A stretch of 64,000 nt of DNA from Desulfarculus baarsii DSM 2075 (GCF_000143965.1 NC_014365.1:62001-126000), one strand, 5' to 3'; numbered from the stretch's first letter, positions 8,712 to 17,397 are shown. Made by a program: numbers and translations. The notes: generated by a model not told the origin, from the letters alone.

Positions 8712-9101
8712 TCAGACCCTCCGCTGGTAGAGCAGGCGACGCCTGATTTTCTCCAGGGCCTGGGGCATGTTGGCCGAGCTGATAAAGCCATCGGCCCCCA
8801 GGCGGCGGGCCAGGCGCTCGTAGTTGCCGCCGTCGTCCAAGTCCATCAGCACGAACATGGCCCCAGGCAGGCTTTGGCGCAGGCGGCCCATGGCCCCGCC
8901 GGGCAGGGCGCGGGCGGTTTGCAGGTCCATCAGCACCACGTCGGGCCGCGTGCGCAGGGCCCGCGACTCCAGGCAGCGCCCGCCGTCGCAGTGGCCCAGG
9001 TAGCTGAAGCCCGGCGTGCGGCCCAAAAGGCGGCCCAGCCACTGGCCGACGTATTGGCCGCGATCCAAAAGCATCACCCGAATTTCATGGTCGGAATTCA
9101 T
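8712..9101 (-). CDS. Degenerate NarL-type receiver domain, no output
   Basis: A 129-residue protein with a receiver-like fold. The beta-3 Asp is present in DVVLMDLQ, but the N-terminal acidic pair is reduced to one (VMLLDRGQ) and the switch-region Lys is replaced (GFISSANM). The C-terminal part resembles the receivers of NarL/FixJ regulators without the HTH. It is the first gene of the eight-gene minus-strand operon. It may be a pseudo-receiver that binds a partner without phosphorylation. Confidence 0.65.
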   Translation of the reverse strand: MNSDHEIRVMLLDRGQYVGQWLGRLLGRTPGFSYLGHCDGGRCLESRALRTRPDVVLMDLQTARALPGGAMGRLRQSLPGAMFVLMDLDDGGNYERLARRLGADGFISSANMPQALEKIRRRLLYQRRV

Positions 9102-9430
9102 GCCGGCTCCTCCGGGCGTTGGTCCCCTGAGTACGCCTAAAAATTAAGCGTCGCGGGCCAACCGGGAAATGGGGATCAGACCTCATTTTGGCGGCCGGCC
9201 GGCCTCATTTTGCGCTGGGTGCATGGGGTTCGGGATGGGCCCGGTCATGGCCAAAGGGGCCACGCCATCGATTAACCAGACGATTAAATTGGCTTTTATC
9301 CACGGTGAACGGCCGGCGGCCGACGATGCCGGCTTCGGCGCCGGCCATGGGGTGGATTTATCAAAACGCCGAAAAAGGCTATAGTATGACCAAACGTCGC
9401 CCCGGAGGGGGCGCGCGAAAGGAGCTTGCG
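9102..9430. other. Divergent intergenic region with REP-like hairpin
   Basis: This is the control region between the minus-strand signalling operon and the plus-strand kinase/regulator pair. It holds an 8-bp stem (AAATGGGG / CCTCATTT, 9167-9188, one wobble pair) and a second CCTCATTTTG direct copy around 9211. I see no convincing consensus promoter. Confidence 0.45.
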
Positions 9431-11476
9431 GTGGCCGCGGCCCAGTTCAAAAGATTTCTGATCAAGCGCCGTCCGGCGGTGCTGCTTTTCGGGGCCTTCA
9501 GCCTGTTGGTGCTGATGGGCCTAGTCTACAGCCTGGTGGTCTACCAGGCCCTGCGCGAGCGCGCCGAGGGCGAAAACCTGGCCGCCGACCTGGCCCAGGC
9601 CGAAAACTGCGGCTATTTCATCGGCGATCACCAAAAGGGCGTTTTGGGCCGCCTGGCGGTCATCGCCGCGCGCAACGCCTTTCGCCAGGCCATCGTCCAG
9701 CGCGACCTCGCCGAGTTGTATTCCTTCCTGGGCCCGCTGTGGCAAGACACCCAGGAGACCGACGCCGTCTTCGTGGCCGGACCGGCCGGCGACTTCCTCG
9801 TGGGCCTGCCCCGCCAGCAAAACCCGCCCCTCGAACCGCCGGGCCTGACGCCGGGCGCGGTGCGGCCGACGATCTCACCGGCCCACGAGAGCCACGTCGA
9901 GCAAGGACGGCTGGTGGTGACCCTCTCGGCCCCGGTGCTGACCCCCGACGGCGCGCCGGTGGGCTACCTGGCCATCGTCCAGCGGGCCGACCTGTGGCAG
10001 GGCGTCATCGAGCGCCTGTCCGTGCGGCCGGGGCGGAGCATCTTCGTCTTCGACCAGAAACAGCGCCTGATCTTTTCGAACCTGACCGGTCGGCCGGCCC
10101 AGTCGCCCCAGGGCCGCCTGGCCCTGGATCAGGCCCGCAAAATGCTTGCCGGCGGCGGCCGAGCCCTGGCCGCGCTGGAGCAATCGCCCGACGACGGCAA
10201 GCGCTATTTCGCGGCCGCCGCGCCGGTGGCCGGCCTGGGCTGGTCGGTGGCCCTGGCCCAGGACTACGACGCGGCCATGGCCCCGGCCCACGCCATGTTC
10301 ATGAACATCGTCTTTTTCATGGGCCTGTTGTTGCTGTGCCTGTTGTTTCTGAGTTTTCTGGTGATGTCGCGCTATCGCATGCAGCAGCGCATGCTCACCG
10401 AGCTCGACGAGGAGGCCCGCCGCCTGGAGGGCCTGGTCCAACAGCGCACCGCCGACCTGCGCCACACCACCGAGCGCTATCGCAACCTGGTCCAGGATCT
10501 GCCCGACGTGGTCTACGAACTCGACGCCGTGGGCCGGGTGACCTTCGTCAGCAAGGCCGTCAGCGCCGTGCTGGGCTACGAGCCCGGCGACATGCTGGGC
10601 ATCTTGTGGCGCGACTTTGTCTCCGGCGAGGACCGGGCCCACTTTGACGAAGAGCGCCGCCGCGCCCATTCGGGCGAAAAAATCTCGATCATGGCCCTGC
10701 GCCACCTGACCAAAAACGGCAGCCTGCGCTGGCTGTCGATCCACTCGCGGGCCCTGCTCGATCACGACGGCAACCCCACCGGCCGCCTGGGCGTGGCCCG
10801 CGACGTCACCTCCGAGGTCATGGCCGAACGCAAGATCCGCGAGCTTTCCGGCCGGCTGATCAACGCCCAGGAAGAAGAACGCAAGCGCATCGCCCTGGAC
10901 CTGCACGACGAGATGGGCCAGATCCTCTCGGCGCTGAAAATCGGCTTGCAGTCCCTGGCCCAACGCGAGGAAAACCAGCGCGAGGACATCAACCAGCTCA
11001 TCGCCCTGGCCCAGCGGGTCATGGACCAGACCCGCGCCCTGGCCTATCATCTGCGACCGGCCATCCTCGACAACTTCGGCCTGGTGGCCGCCCTGGAAGA
11101 CCTGTGCGAGTCGATGAGCGAATCCAAGCTGCTGGCCGTGGAATACAACCTCCAGCCCATCGACGAGGACCTGCTGCCGCCGGGCGTGCGCACGTCGCTG
11201 TTCCGCTTTGCCCAGGAGGCCCTGACCAACGCCGTCAAGCACTCGGGCAGCCTGCGCGTGGAGGTGTCCCTGGCCGCCGACGAGGGGGCCATCGAACTGT
11301 GCGTGCGCGACTGGGGCAAGGGCTTCAACGTGGCCCAGGCCCTGGACGCGGGCAAACACCTGGGCCTGGCCGGCATGCGCGAAAGGATCAGTTTGATCGG
11401 CGGGCGCTTGCTGATAGACTCAAACTTCAAGGGCTCGACCCTCAAGGTGCGCGCGCCAATCGGAGGCAGACGATGA
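9431..11476 (+). CDS. NarL-family sensor kinase: Cache-like sensor, PAS, HisKA_3
   Basis: About 681 residues. TM1 is near 15-35, an extracytoplasmic sensor domain spans about 40-285, and TM2 is near 290-315. A coiled coil is followed by PAS/PAC (about 345-460). HisKA_3 follows, with its His in EEERKRIALDLHDEMGQ, then an HATPase domain (ALTNAVKHSG; GLAGMRERI). I chose GTG 9431 because AAAGGAG precedes it by 6-7 bases; an ATG at 9386 is also in frame but has a poorer site. The stop overlaps the LuxR-type regulator start (ATGA), so the two form a cognate pair. Confidence 0.9.
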   Translation: MAAAQFKRFLIKRRPAVLLFGAFSLLVLMGLVYSLVVYQALRERAEGENLAADLAQAENCGYFIGDHQKGVLGRLAVIAARNAFRQAIVQRDLAELYSFLGPLWQDTQETDAVFVAGPAGDFLVGLPRQQNPPLEPPGLTPGAVRPTISPAHESHVEQGRLVVTLSAPVLTPDGAPVGYLAIVQRADLWQGVIERLSVRPGRSIFVFDQKQRLIFSNLTGRPAQSPQGRLALDQARKMLAGGGRALAALEQSPDDGKRYFAAAAPVAGLGWSVALAQDYDAAMAPAHAMFMNIVFFMGLLLLCLLFLSFLVMSRYRMQQRMLTELDEEARRLEGLVQQRTADLRHTTERYRNLVQDLPDVVYELDAVGRVTFVSKAVSAVLGYEPGDMLGILWRDFVSGEDRAHFDEERRRAHSGEKISIMALRHLTKNGSLRWLSIHSRALLDHDGNPTGRLGVARDVTSEVMAERKIRELSGRLINAQEEERKRIALDLHDEMGQILSALKIGLQSLAQREENQREDINQLIALAQRVMDQTRALAYHLRPAILDNFGLVAALEDLCESMSESKLLAVEYNLQPIDEDLLPPGVRTSLFRFAQEALTNAVKHSGSLRVEVSLAADEGAIELCVRDWGKGFNVAQALDAGKHLGLAGMRERISLIGGRLLIDSNFKGSTLKVRAPIGGRR

Positions 11477-12150
11477 AAGACAAAGCCCGCGTGGTCATCT
11501 GCGACGATCACGCCATCTTCCGCGAGGGGCTCAAGACCGTCCTGGCCCAGAGCCCCGACTTCACGATCATCGGCGAGGCGGCCAACGGCTTCGAGGCGGT
11601 GGAGACGGTGCTGCGTCTGCGGCCCGAACTGGTGACCATGGACATCGCCATGCCCGAGCAGAGCGGCATCGAGGCGGCCAAGCAGATCGCCGCCGAACTG
11701 CCCGAGACCAGGGTGATCATCCTCAGCGTCCATTCGCGCAAGACCTTCATCCTCGAGGCCCTCAAGGCCGGGGCCAGAGGTTACGTGCTCAAGGACTCGG
11801 CCGGCGAAAAGCTCGTCGACGCGGCCAAGGCCGTGCTGCGCGGCGAATGCTACCTGGATTCGCCCGTGGCCGGCCACATCGTCGACGAGTTCGTCAAGAT
11901 GCCCGACATGACCCCGGCCCCGGCCCAGGACAGCCAGGAGCGCCTCACCGACCGCGAACGCCAATTGCTGCGCCTGGTCGTCGAGGGCCTCCCCAACCGC
12001 GAGATCGCCGACAAGCTCTGCCTGAGCCAGAAGACCGTGGAAAACCACCGGGCCAACATCATGCGCAAGCTGGGCCGTCACGACGTCATCGGTCTGGTCA
12101 AGTACGCCATCGCCACCGGCCTGGTCGATCCCGACGCCTGGAGTCGTTGA
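11473..12150 (+). CDS. NarL/FixJ-type response regulator
   Basis: A 225-residue regulator. The receiver has VVICDDH, phospho-Asp in VTMDIAMPEQSG and Lys in YVLKDS. A GerE-type HTH covers about residues 160-220 (LTDRERQLLRL, then SQKTVENHRANIMRKL). GGAGG precedes the ATG, which overlaps the kinase stop. It should act as a DNA-binding transcription factor driven by the kinase encoded just upstream. Its targets cannot be told from the window. Confidence 0.93.
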   Translation: MKDKARVVICDDHAIFREGLKTVLAQSPDFTIIGEAANGFEAVETVLRLRPELVTMDIAMPEQSGIEAAKQIAAELPETRVIILSVHSRKTFILEALKAGARGYVLKDSAGEKLVDAAKAVLRGECYLDSPVAGHIVDEFVKMPDMTPAPAQDSQERLTDRERQLLRLVVEGLPNREIADKLCLSQKTVENHRANIMRKLGRHDVIGLVKYAIATGLVDPDAWSR

Positions 12151-12185
12151 ACCCCGGCTTTTCTTGGGCCTTGCGCCCCCGGCAA

Positions 12186-12227
12186 AATGAGGCCGCCTTT
12201 GACGCCGATTAGGGTCGCGGTCTCATT
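12186..12227. repeat. Inverted repeat related to the 9167 hairpin region
   Basis: AATGAGGCCGC and GCGGTCTCATT form an 11-bp stem with one G-T pair. The sequence around it (GCAAAATGAGGCCG) matches, in reverse, the CCGGCCTCATTTTGC stretch near 9211. The two copies flank the kinase/regulator operon. Confidence 0.45.
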
Positions 12228-12289
12228 GCAGTGGCCCCTTGGCGGCCATATAGTGGGATAAACCACACCAGCCGAATGGGAGGACGCAA

Positions 12290-12742
12290 GTGGAGCGAGC
12301 CCCGGACCTGCCCCTGGAAATGCTCATGCTCATGCCCGCCGCGGCCCTGGGCGCGACCTTCCCCGCCGCGCCAAAAACAAACTGCGGCGGGCCGCGCGTG
12401 GAGGCCCACCTGCTGCGCGACGGCTTCGAGATGATCGCCCGCGGCTGGTTCGACGCCGAGGCCGTGCTGAAAAAACTGCGCCCGGTGCTGGCCTCGTGCC
12501 CGGTGGGCGGCCGCCTGCGCCTGGACTTCGCCCAGGCCCGTGGCTTCGACCATCTGGCCCTGAGCGCGCTGGTGGTGGTCCTGCGCGACCACTGCCGCGG
12601 CGTGGAGCGCATCGTCATCGCCGGCCTGGAGCCCCGTTGCCTGGAACGCCTGGCCCAGACCGGGGCCGAAAACCTCTTTGGCGCCCAGTGGCGCGCCGCT
12701 CGTCGCCAGGGCGAGATCGCATTTTTGAAGACGCAGGCCTGA
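12290..12742 (+). CDS. STAS-like domain protein
   Basis: A 150-residue soluble protein. From about residue 40 it has the alternating strand-helix pattern of STAS/anti-sigma-antagonist domains: GGRLRLDFAQARGFDHLALSAL, then a hydrophobic strand before AGLEPRCLERLAQTG. The phosphorylatable Ser/Thr of SpoIIAA-like proteins is replaced by the DHLAL region, so regulation may differ. Start is a GTG with GGGAGG upstream. It lies 24 bp before the GAF kinase gene, with which it probably forms an operon. Confidence 0.65.
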   Translation: MERAPDLPLEMLMLMPAAALGATFPAAPKTNCGGPRVEAHLLRDGFEMIARGWFDAEAVLKKLRPVLASCPVGGRLRLDFAQARGFDHLALSALVVVLRDHCRGVERIVIAGLEPRCLERLAQTGAENLFGAQWRAARRQGEIAFLKTQA

Positions 12743-12766
12743 AACCGCCAACCGGGGAGGCGTCCG

Positions 12767-14110
12767 GTGCTCTTCAACCAAAAGTTTGTCTCGGTGCCCT
12801 GCGGCCAGCGCGAAATGCACAGGCGCAACCAGGATCTTTCCTTCGTGCTCGAGCTCAGCAACGCCCTGGCGGCCATGAACGGGCCCGATGAAGTGCTGGA
12901 GACGGGCCTGCGCAAGGTGCGCGACCAGTTCGGCTTGGAGACCGGCCGCGTCTATCTGGTCGATCACGCCCGCGAAATTCTGGTTTTGCACGCCTCCCAG
13001 GGCCTGGACGTGGGTGGCCTGGAGCAGATGGGCCTGGACGAGGGCTTCAGCGGCCGGGCCTACAGCGGGCGGGTCTTCCTGGCCCAGCGCGTCGACGACC
13101 TCGACGACGCCAAGCGGGTGGGCATGCTGCGGGCCAAGGGCCTGGAGTCGGTGGTCTGCCTGCCGCTGATCGTGCGCGACGCGGTGATCGGCGTGATGAA
13201 CCTGGGCGCCAAGCGGGTGATGGAGCTGACCATGCCCCTGATCGACCTGATGATGGTGGCCGGCAACCTCATCGCCGTGGCCGCGCAGAACACCCTGGCC
13301 GCCACCGCCCTGGAGCGCCAGAAGGAGTCGATCCGCTTTTTCGCCTACACCGCCAGCCACGACCTCAAGGGCCCGGCCGTGGGCATCCATGGCCTGACCC
13401 GCCTGCTCATGCGCACCGCCGGCGAAAAGCTCGACCCCCGCGGCCAGGCCATCTGCCGCCAAATCGAAAACGCCGCCGGCCGCATGGAGCTTCTGGTCTC
13501 GGAGATCAACGCCTACATCGCCGCCAGCGAGGCCCCGCTGGACTTGCAATCGGTGCCCGTGGCCGAGGTGCTCGATGAAGTGCGCCTGGATTTCGAAACC
13601 CGCCTGCGCGGCCTGGGCGTGGGTTTCGCCACGCCCATCGACCCGCCCGTGGTCTGGGCCGACCGCCTGGGCCTGATGCGCGTCTTTGAAAATCTGGTGG
13701 ATAACGCCTTGAAGTATGGCGGGCCCAACCTCAGCCGCATCGAGGTGGCCCACCACGAGACCGAATCGCATCATGTCTTTTCGGTGAGCGACAACGGCGT
13801 GGGCCTGACCCCGGCCCAGGCCGAGAAGATCTTCGACGCCTTCAGCCGCTCGGAGACCTCCCGCGGCAGCCAGGGCAGCGGCCTGGGCCTGGGCATCGTC
13901 AAGGCCGTGGCCAGTCGCCACGGCGGCGAGGCCTGGGTGGAGTGCGCGCCGGGCAAGGGCTGCACGTTCTATTTTTCGGTGCTAAAGCGCGCCAAGGCCG
14001 ACAGCCCCGGCGACGACACCGGCCCCAAGGCCGACGAATCAGCCTCGGGCGGCCACGCCGGCCCGCCGCCCGGCGGCCGGGTCGAGGCCCAATCAGCGAC
14101 ATTCCACTAA
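12767..14110 (+). CDS. GAF-domain sensor histidine kinase
   Basis: A 447-residue soluble kinase. A GAF domain (about 20-175) precedes HisKA with FFAYTASHDLKGPAVGIHG. The HATPase domain has NLVDNALKYGG, DNGVG and GSGLGLGIVKAV. A Pro/Gly-rich, probably disordered tail follows. The SHDLK form of the H-box is typical of phytochrome-like and bacteriophytochrome-related kinases. No cognate regulator is adjacent, so its partner is unknown; the preceding STAS protein may modulate it. GTG start with GGAGG upstream. Confidence 0.87.
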   Translation: MLFNQKFVSVPCGQREMHRRNQDLSFVLELSNALAAMNGPDEVLETGLRKVRDQFGLETGRVYLVDHAREILVLHASQGLDVGGLEQMGLDEGFSGRAYSGRVFLAQRVDDLDDAKRVGMLRAKGLESVVCLPLIVRDAVIGVMNLGAKRVMELTMPLIDLMMVAGNLIAVAAQNTLAATALERQKESIRFFAYTASHDLKGPAVGIHGLTRLLMRTAGEKLDPRGQAICRQIENAAGRMELLVSEINAYIAASEAPLDLQSVPVAEVLDEVRLDFETRLRGLGVGFATPIDPPVVWADRLGLMRVFENLVDNALKYGGPNLSRIEVAHHETESHHVFSVSDNGVGLTPAQAEKIFDAFSRSETSRGSQGSGLGLGIVKAVASRHGGEAWVECAPGKGCTFYFSVLKRAKADSPGDDTGPKADESASGGHAGPPPGGRVEAQSATFH

Positions 14111-14144
14111 AAAAGCGCCGCGGACGTCGGGCCGAAACCGAAGG

Positions 14145-14654
14145 CTAAAAGCCTTCTTGCACGGCCTTTTCCACCGCCGCCATGTCCGGCTCCAACTCCT
14201 GCAACAGCCGCAGATTGCCCCGCGCGTCAACCACGGCCACGCCCGGCGTGGCGATCAGGTCCAGACTCTCGGCAAAGGGCTCGGAGTCGTCGGGCCCCAC
14301 ATCCAGAAGCACGGGCTGGGGCAGGCCGTGCTCCTTGGCGTAGGCCACCGCCGCCGGGGCCATGGCCTGGCCATCGCCGTTGACGTGGATCAGCACAAAG
14401 GGGTTGCCGTCATAGCGCCGGGCCAGCTCCAGCAGTTGCGGCATGAACTTGCGGCAGTGGGGGCAGCTCACCGACCAATAGATGATCAGGCCCACCTTGC
14501 CCTGGAGCTCGGCTCGCAGGTCGTGTTGGCGGCCATCGGCGTCGGGCAGGGTCATGGCGGGCAAGGGGCCGCCCACCGGCGAAAGGGCCGCCGCCGGCAA
14601 GGCCGGGGCCAAGAGCGTCAGGGCGGCCAAAATCAGGCAAAGGGTCTTGCGCAT
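14145..14654 (-). CDS. Exported TlpA/ResA-like thioredoxin-fold protein
   Basis: A 169-residue protein with a signal peptide (MRKTLCLILAALTLLAPAL, cleavage after the Ala-rich stretch). The thioredoxin fold has the active site WSVSCPHCRKF (CPHC) near residue 65. The cis-Pro region is IATPGVAVV. It belongs to the AhpC/TSA-TlpA group of extracytoplasmic thiol reductases. I chose ATG 14654, which has AGGAACG upstream and directly starts the signal peptide. It is divergent from the metallo-beta-lactamase gene. Confidence 0.87.
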   Translation of the reverse strand: MRKTLCLILAALTLLAPALPAAALSPVGGPLPAMTLPDADGRQHDLRAELQGKVGLIIYWSVSCPHCRKFMPQLLELARRYDGNPFVLIHVNGDGQAMAPAAVAYAKEHGLPQPVLLDVGPDDSEPFAESLDLIATPGVAVVDARGNLRLLQELEPDMAAVEKAVQEGF

Positions 14655-14773
14655 GGGCTGTCGTTCCTGTTTATACTTACAAACTACGTTCAGCGGAACC
14701 ACCACGTCAGCACGCTAACTCTATCAAAGGCGGCGACGATGCGCAAAGGCCGCGCCGACCGGGAGGGTTGTTC

Positions 14774-15598
14774 ATGCTCAAAGTCCGCCGTTTCGGCCCG
14801 GTGACCCAATACCTGATGGGCGTCCTCCACGTCGGCCAGGTCTATTATTGGTGCGCTTGTTATCAATTCGGCGACGCCTTGATCGACGCGGGCGCGCCGC
14901 TGTGCGCCGCCGAGTTGCTGGCCGCCGTGGAGGGCGCCGGCCTGGCCAGGGTCGCCGTGACCCACCACCACGAGGATCACATCGGGGCCAACGCCCTGCT
15001 GCGGCGGCGGCTGGGCCTGGAGGTGCTGGCCCCGGCGGCCGCGTTGAAACCGTTGGCCCAGGGCTTTGCTCTGCGGCCCTATCAGGAAATGGTCTGGGGC
15101 TGGCCCGAGCTGCACGCGGCCCAGGCCCTGGGCCCGGAGCTGACCACCAACCACGGCCCGCTGGAAGTGCTGGCCACGCCCGGCCACTGCCCGGATCACG
15201 TGGTTTTTCTGCACCACGAAAGCGGCCTGGCCTTTGTTGGCGACGCCTTCTTCTCGACCACGCCCAAGACCGCGCGCATCGACGAAGACTTTGCCCAGGG
15301 CCTGGAGTCGTTGCGCCTGCTGCGCGATCGGCGGCCCAAGACGATGTTCCTGGGCCTGGGCCAGGTGGTCGAAAACGCCACCGAGGCCCTGGGTCAATGC
15401 ATAGACCACGTCGAGCGCCTGGCCGGGGAGATCGAGCGCCTGGCCGACCAGGGCCTGGACGACGGCCAGATCGTCGAGGCGCTGTTCGGCCGCGAAAGCA
15501 GCCTGCGCCAACTGACCGACGGCCACATGTCCTACCGCTACTTCGTAGCCGCCTTCACCCGCCGCCGCGCGGCCGAAAAAGGAGCGGGGCCGGCCTAG
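14774..15598 (+). CDS. Metallo-beta-lactamase fold hydrolase
   Basis: A 274-residue protein of the MBL superfamily. The metal ligands are THHHEDHIG near residue 60, GHCPDH near 140 and GDAFF near 160. A helical C-terminal extension (about 200-270) follows, like the LACTB2/RNase Z-like hydrolases. GGGAGG precedes the ATG at 14774. The likely activity is hydrolysis of a thioester, phosphodiester or lactone; the substrate cannot be named. Confidence 0.82.
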   Translation: MLKVRRFGPVTQYLMGVLHVGQVYYWCACYQFGDALIDAGAPLCAAELLAAVEGAGLARVAVTHHHEDHIGANALLRRRLGLEVLAPAAALKPLAQGFALRPYQEMVWGWPELHAAQALGPELTTNHGPLEVLATPGHCPDHVVFLHHESGLAFVGDAFFSTTPKTARIDEDFAQGLESLRLLRDRRPKTMFLGLGQVVENATEALGQCIDHVERLAGEIERLADQGLDDGQIVEALFGRESSLRQLTDGHMSYRYFVAAFTRRRAAEKGAGPA

Positions 15599-15715
15599 CG
15601 CCTTGCTTTTGGCGCGGCCGGCAAAGTAGATTATTTAACCAACAACGCGTGGCGGCCCGCCGGGGCCGTCGCCATCGACCATTATTTTCGCCCTTGCGAG
15701 GGGGAGGACGCCGCC

Positions 15716-16462
15716 GTGCTGAAAAAGACTCTGACGCTATTCGCCGCCGCCATGCTGGCCATCATCTGCCTGGCCACCGCCTCGCCGGCCCAAGACGCCG
15801 CGGCCCTGGTCAAACAGGGCGACGAGGCCTGGGCCCAGCGCATGGACGTGGCCAAGGCCCAGGAAGCCGCCAACCTCTACGAGCAGGCCCTGGCCGCCGA
15901 CGCCAAATGCTATGAAGCCGCCTGGAAGTTGGCCCGCGCCTACTACCGCGTCGGTGAAAAGGGCCCCAAGGACGCCCAGGAGGCCACCTTCGAGAAGTCG
16001 GTCAACGCGGCCAAAAAAGCCACCGAAATCAACCCCGATGACCCCATGGGCCACTACTGGCTGGGCGTGGCCTACGGCAAGTACGGCTCGGCCAAGGGCA
16101 TCACCAAGAGCCTGAGCCTGGTCGATCCCATCAAGGAAGAGATGAACTTCGTCATCTCCAAGGATCCCAAGTTCGAGCAGGGCGGCCCCCAGCGCGTGCT
16201 GGGCCGGCTCTACTTCAAGCTGCCCGGCCTGTTCGGCGGCGATAACGACAAGGCCATCGAGTACCTGCAAGAGGCGGTCAAGATCGGCCCCAACTACTAC
16301 CTCAACCAGGTCTACCTGGCCGAGGCCCTGGCCGAGGATGGCCAGGACGACAAGGCCAAGGCCATGCTCCAGGAAGTCATCGCCGCCCAGGCCCCGGCGG
16401 GCATGGAGCCCGAAATGGCCGACTGGAAGGCCGAGGCCCAGAAGGTGCTCGACGACATGTAA
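15716..16462 (+). CDS. Exported TPR-repeat protein
   Basis: A 248-residue protein with an N-terminal signal peptide (LFAAAMLAIICLATASPAQ). Helical TPR-like repeats follow throughout (for example EAANLYEQALAADAKCYEAA and DKAIEYLQEAVKIG). It resembles periplasmic TRAP-transporter-associated or TtcA-like TPR proteins seen in deltaproteobacteria. GTG start with GGGGGAGG upstream. It is a single gene and probably a scaffold in the periplasm. Confidence 0.78.
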   Translation: MLKKTLTLFAAAMLAIICLATASPAQDAAALVKQGDEAWAQRMDVAKAQEAANLYEQALAADAKCYEAAWKLARAYYRVGEKGPKDAQEATFEKSVNAAKKATEINPDDPMGHYWLGVAYGKYGSAKGITKSLSLVDPIKEEMNFVISKDPKFEQGGPQRVLGRLYFKLPGLFGGDNDKAIEYLQEAVKIGPNYYLNQVYLAEALAEDGQDDKAKAMLQEVIAAQAPAGMEPEMADWKAEAQKVLDDM

Positions 16463-16526
16463 CCAGCCGCCAAGGTTGGCTTTTATCGCACGGCCGGCTC
16501 TCTCGCGGGGGTCGGCCGCGCACTTT

Positions 16527-16572
16527 GAGGCCGCTGCACGGTGAAACATGAATTCCCCCGTGCGGCGCTCTC
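16527..16572. mobile_element. 46-bp miniature inverted-repeat element with 5-bp target duplication
   Basis: The element starts GAGGCCGCTGCACGG and ends with the complement of GAGAGCGCCGCACGG, giving imperfect terminal inverted repeats. ACTTT flanks it directly on both sides (16522-16526 and 16573-16577). Its first 23 bases match exactly, in inverted orientation, the end of the larger element at 34394-34416. Its other end matches 34207-34224 with two differences. It inserted just upstream of the ribosome-binding site of the ferredoxin gene. Confidence 0.8.
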
Positions 16573-16588
16573 ACTTTTGGAGGAGACC

Positions 16589-16783
16589 TTGCGCAAACCC
16601 GTGGTCGATATCGGCCGCTGCACCCTCTGCGAGGGCTGCCTGGCCGTCTGCCCGCAAGTGTTTGAACTAAATCCGGTCATGGGCTACATTGAAGTCCGCG
16701 AGTTGGACCACTACCCCGAGGACGCCGTCCAGGAGGCCATCAACATCTGCCCGGCAAAGTGCCTCGCCTGGCTGGAGGAATAA
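16589..16783 (+). CDS. Small [4Fe-4S] ferredoxin
   Basis: A 64-residue ferredoxin with the cluster motif CTLCEGCLAVCP near residues 11-22 and a C-terminal CPAKC. The length and single-cluster pattern fit monocluster ferredoxins of sulfate reducers. I chose TTG 16589 because TTTTGGAGGAGACC precedes it. An upstream in-frame GTG at 16541 lies inside the miniature transposon and has no such site. It is 2 bp upstream of rubrerythrin, so it may supply electrons for peroxide reduction. Confidence 0.87.
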   Translation: MRKPVVDIGRCTLCEGCLAVCPQVFELNPVMGYIEVRELDHYPEDAVQEAINICPAKCLAWLEE

Positions 16784-16785
16784 CC

Positions 16786-17397
16786 ATGCGGCAATGGAAA
16801 TGCACCGTCTGCGGCCACCTGCACCAGGGCAAGTATCCGCCCGAAAACTGCCCCAAGTGCGGCGCGGACATCAACCGCTTCATCTTGTTGGAAGAACTGC
16901 CCGAGGCCCTGGAAAAGATGCTGCGCGAGGCCTTTGCCGGCGAGTCCAAGGCCCACATGCGCAACCTGTCCTACGCCAAGGTGGCCGTCGACGAGGGCTA
17001 TCCCCAGATCGCCGCGCTCTTCCGGGCCGTGGCCGAGGCCGAACGCGTCCACGCCGCCGAGTATCTGCTGTTTTTGCAGGGCGTGGCCGGCACGACCGAG
17101 GAAAACCTCAAGCAGGCCTTCGAGAGCGAATCGTCGGCCGAACAAAGCTATTACCCGCCGATCATCCAAGAGGCCTTCGCCCAAAAACGCGACGACGTGG
17201 CCTACGCCATGGTGCGGGCCCGCGACGTGGAGCAGCGCCACGCCCAGCTCTACAAAGAGGCCCTCAACGCCATGGTCAACGACCGCCAGGTGGAATATCA
17301 CGTCTGCCAGGTCTGCGGCTATGTCTTCGAAAACCAGCCGCCCGACGAGTGCCCCGTCTGCCGCGCCCCCCGCGCCCAGTTCAAAAAGACGGGCTGA
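16786..17397 (+). CDS. rbr: Rubrerythrin with N- and C-terminal rubredoxin-like domains
   Basis: A 203-residue protein. An N-terminal rubredoxin-like zinc/iron knuckle (CTVCGHLHQG...CPKC) leads into a ferritin-like di-iron domain (about 40-165; ligands in GESKAHMRN, EAERVHAAEY, EQRHAQLYKE). A C-terminal rubredoxin-like domain follows (CQVCGY...CPVC). Classical rubrerythrin has only the C-terminal one. It is expected to reduce hydrogen peroxide in the cytoplasm of an anaerobe. The ATG lies 2 bp after the ferredoxin stop. Confidence 0.92.
   Translation: MRQWKCTVCGHLHQGKYPPENCPKCGADINRFILLEELPEALEKMLREAFAGESKAHMRNLSYAKVAVDEGYPQIAALFRAVAEAERVHAAEYLLFLQGVAGTTEENLKQAFESESSAEQSYYPPIIQEAFAQKRDDVAYAMVRARDVEQRHAQLYKEALNAMVNDRQVEYHVCQVCGYVFENQPPDECPVCRAPRAQFKKTG

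Noticed and set aside
16541-16588. Upstream GTG start giving an 80-residue ferredoxin
   Set aside because: These bases belong to the miniature transposon; the TTG at 16589 has a strong ribosome-binding site and gives the normal ferredoxin length.
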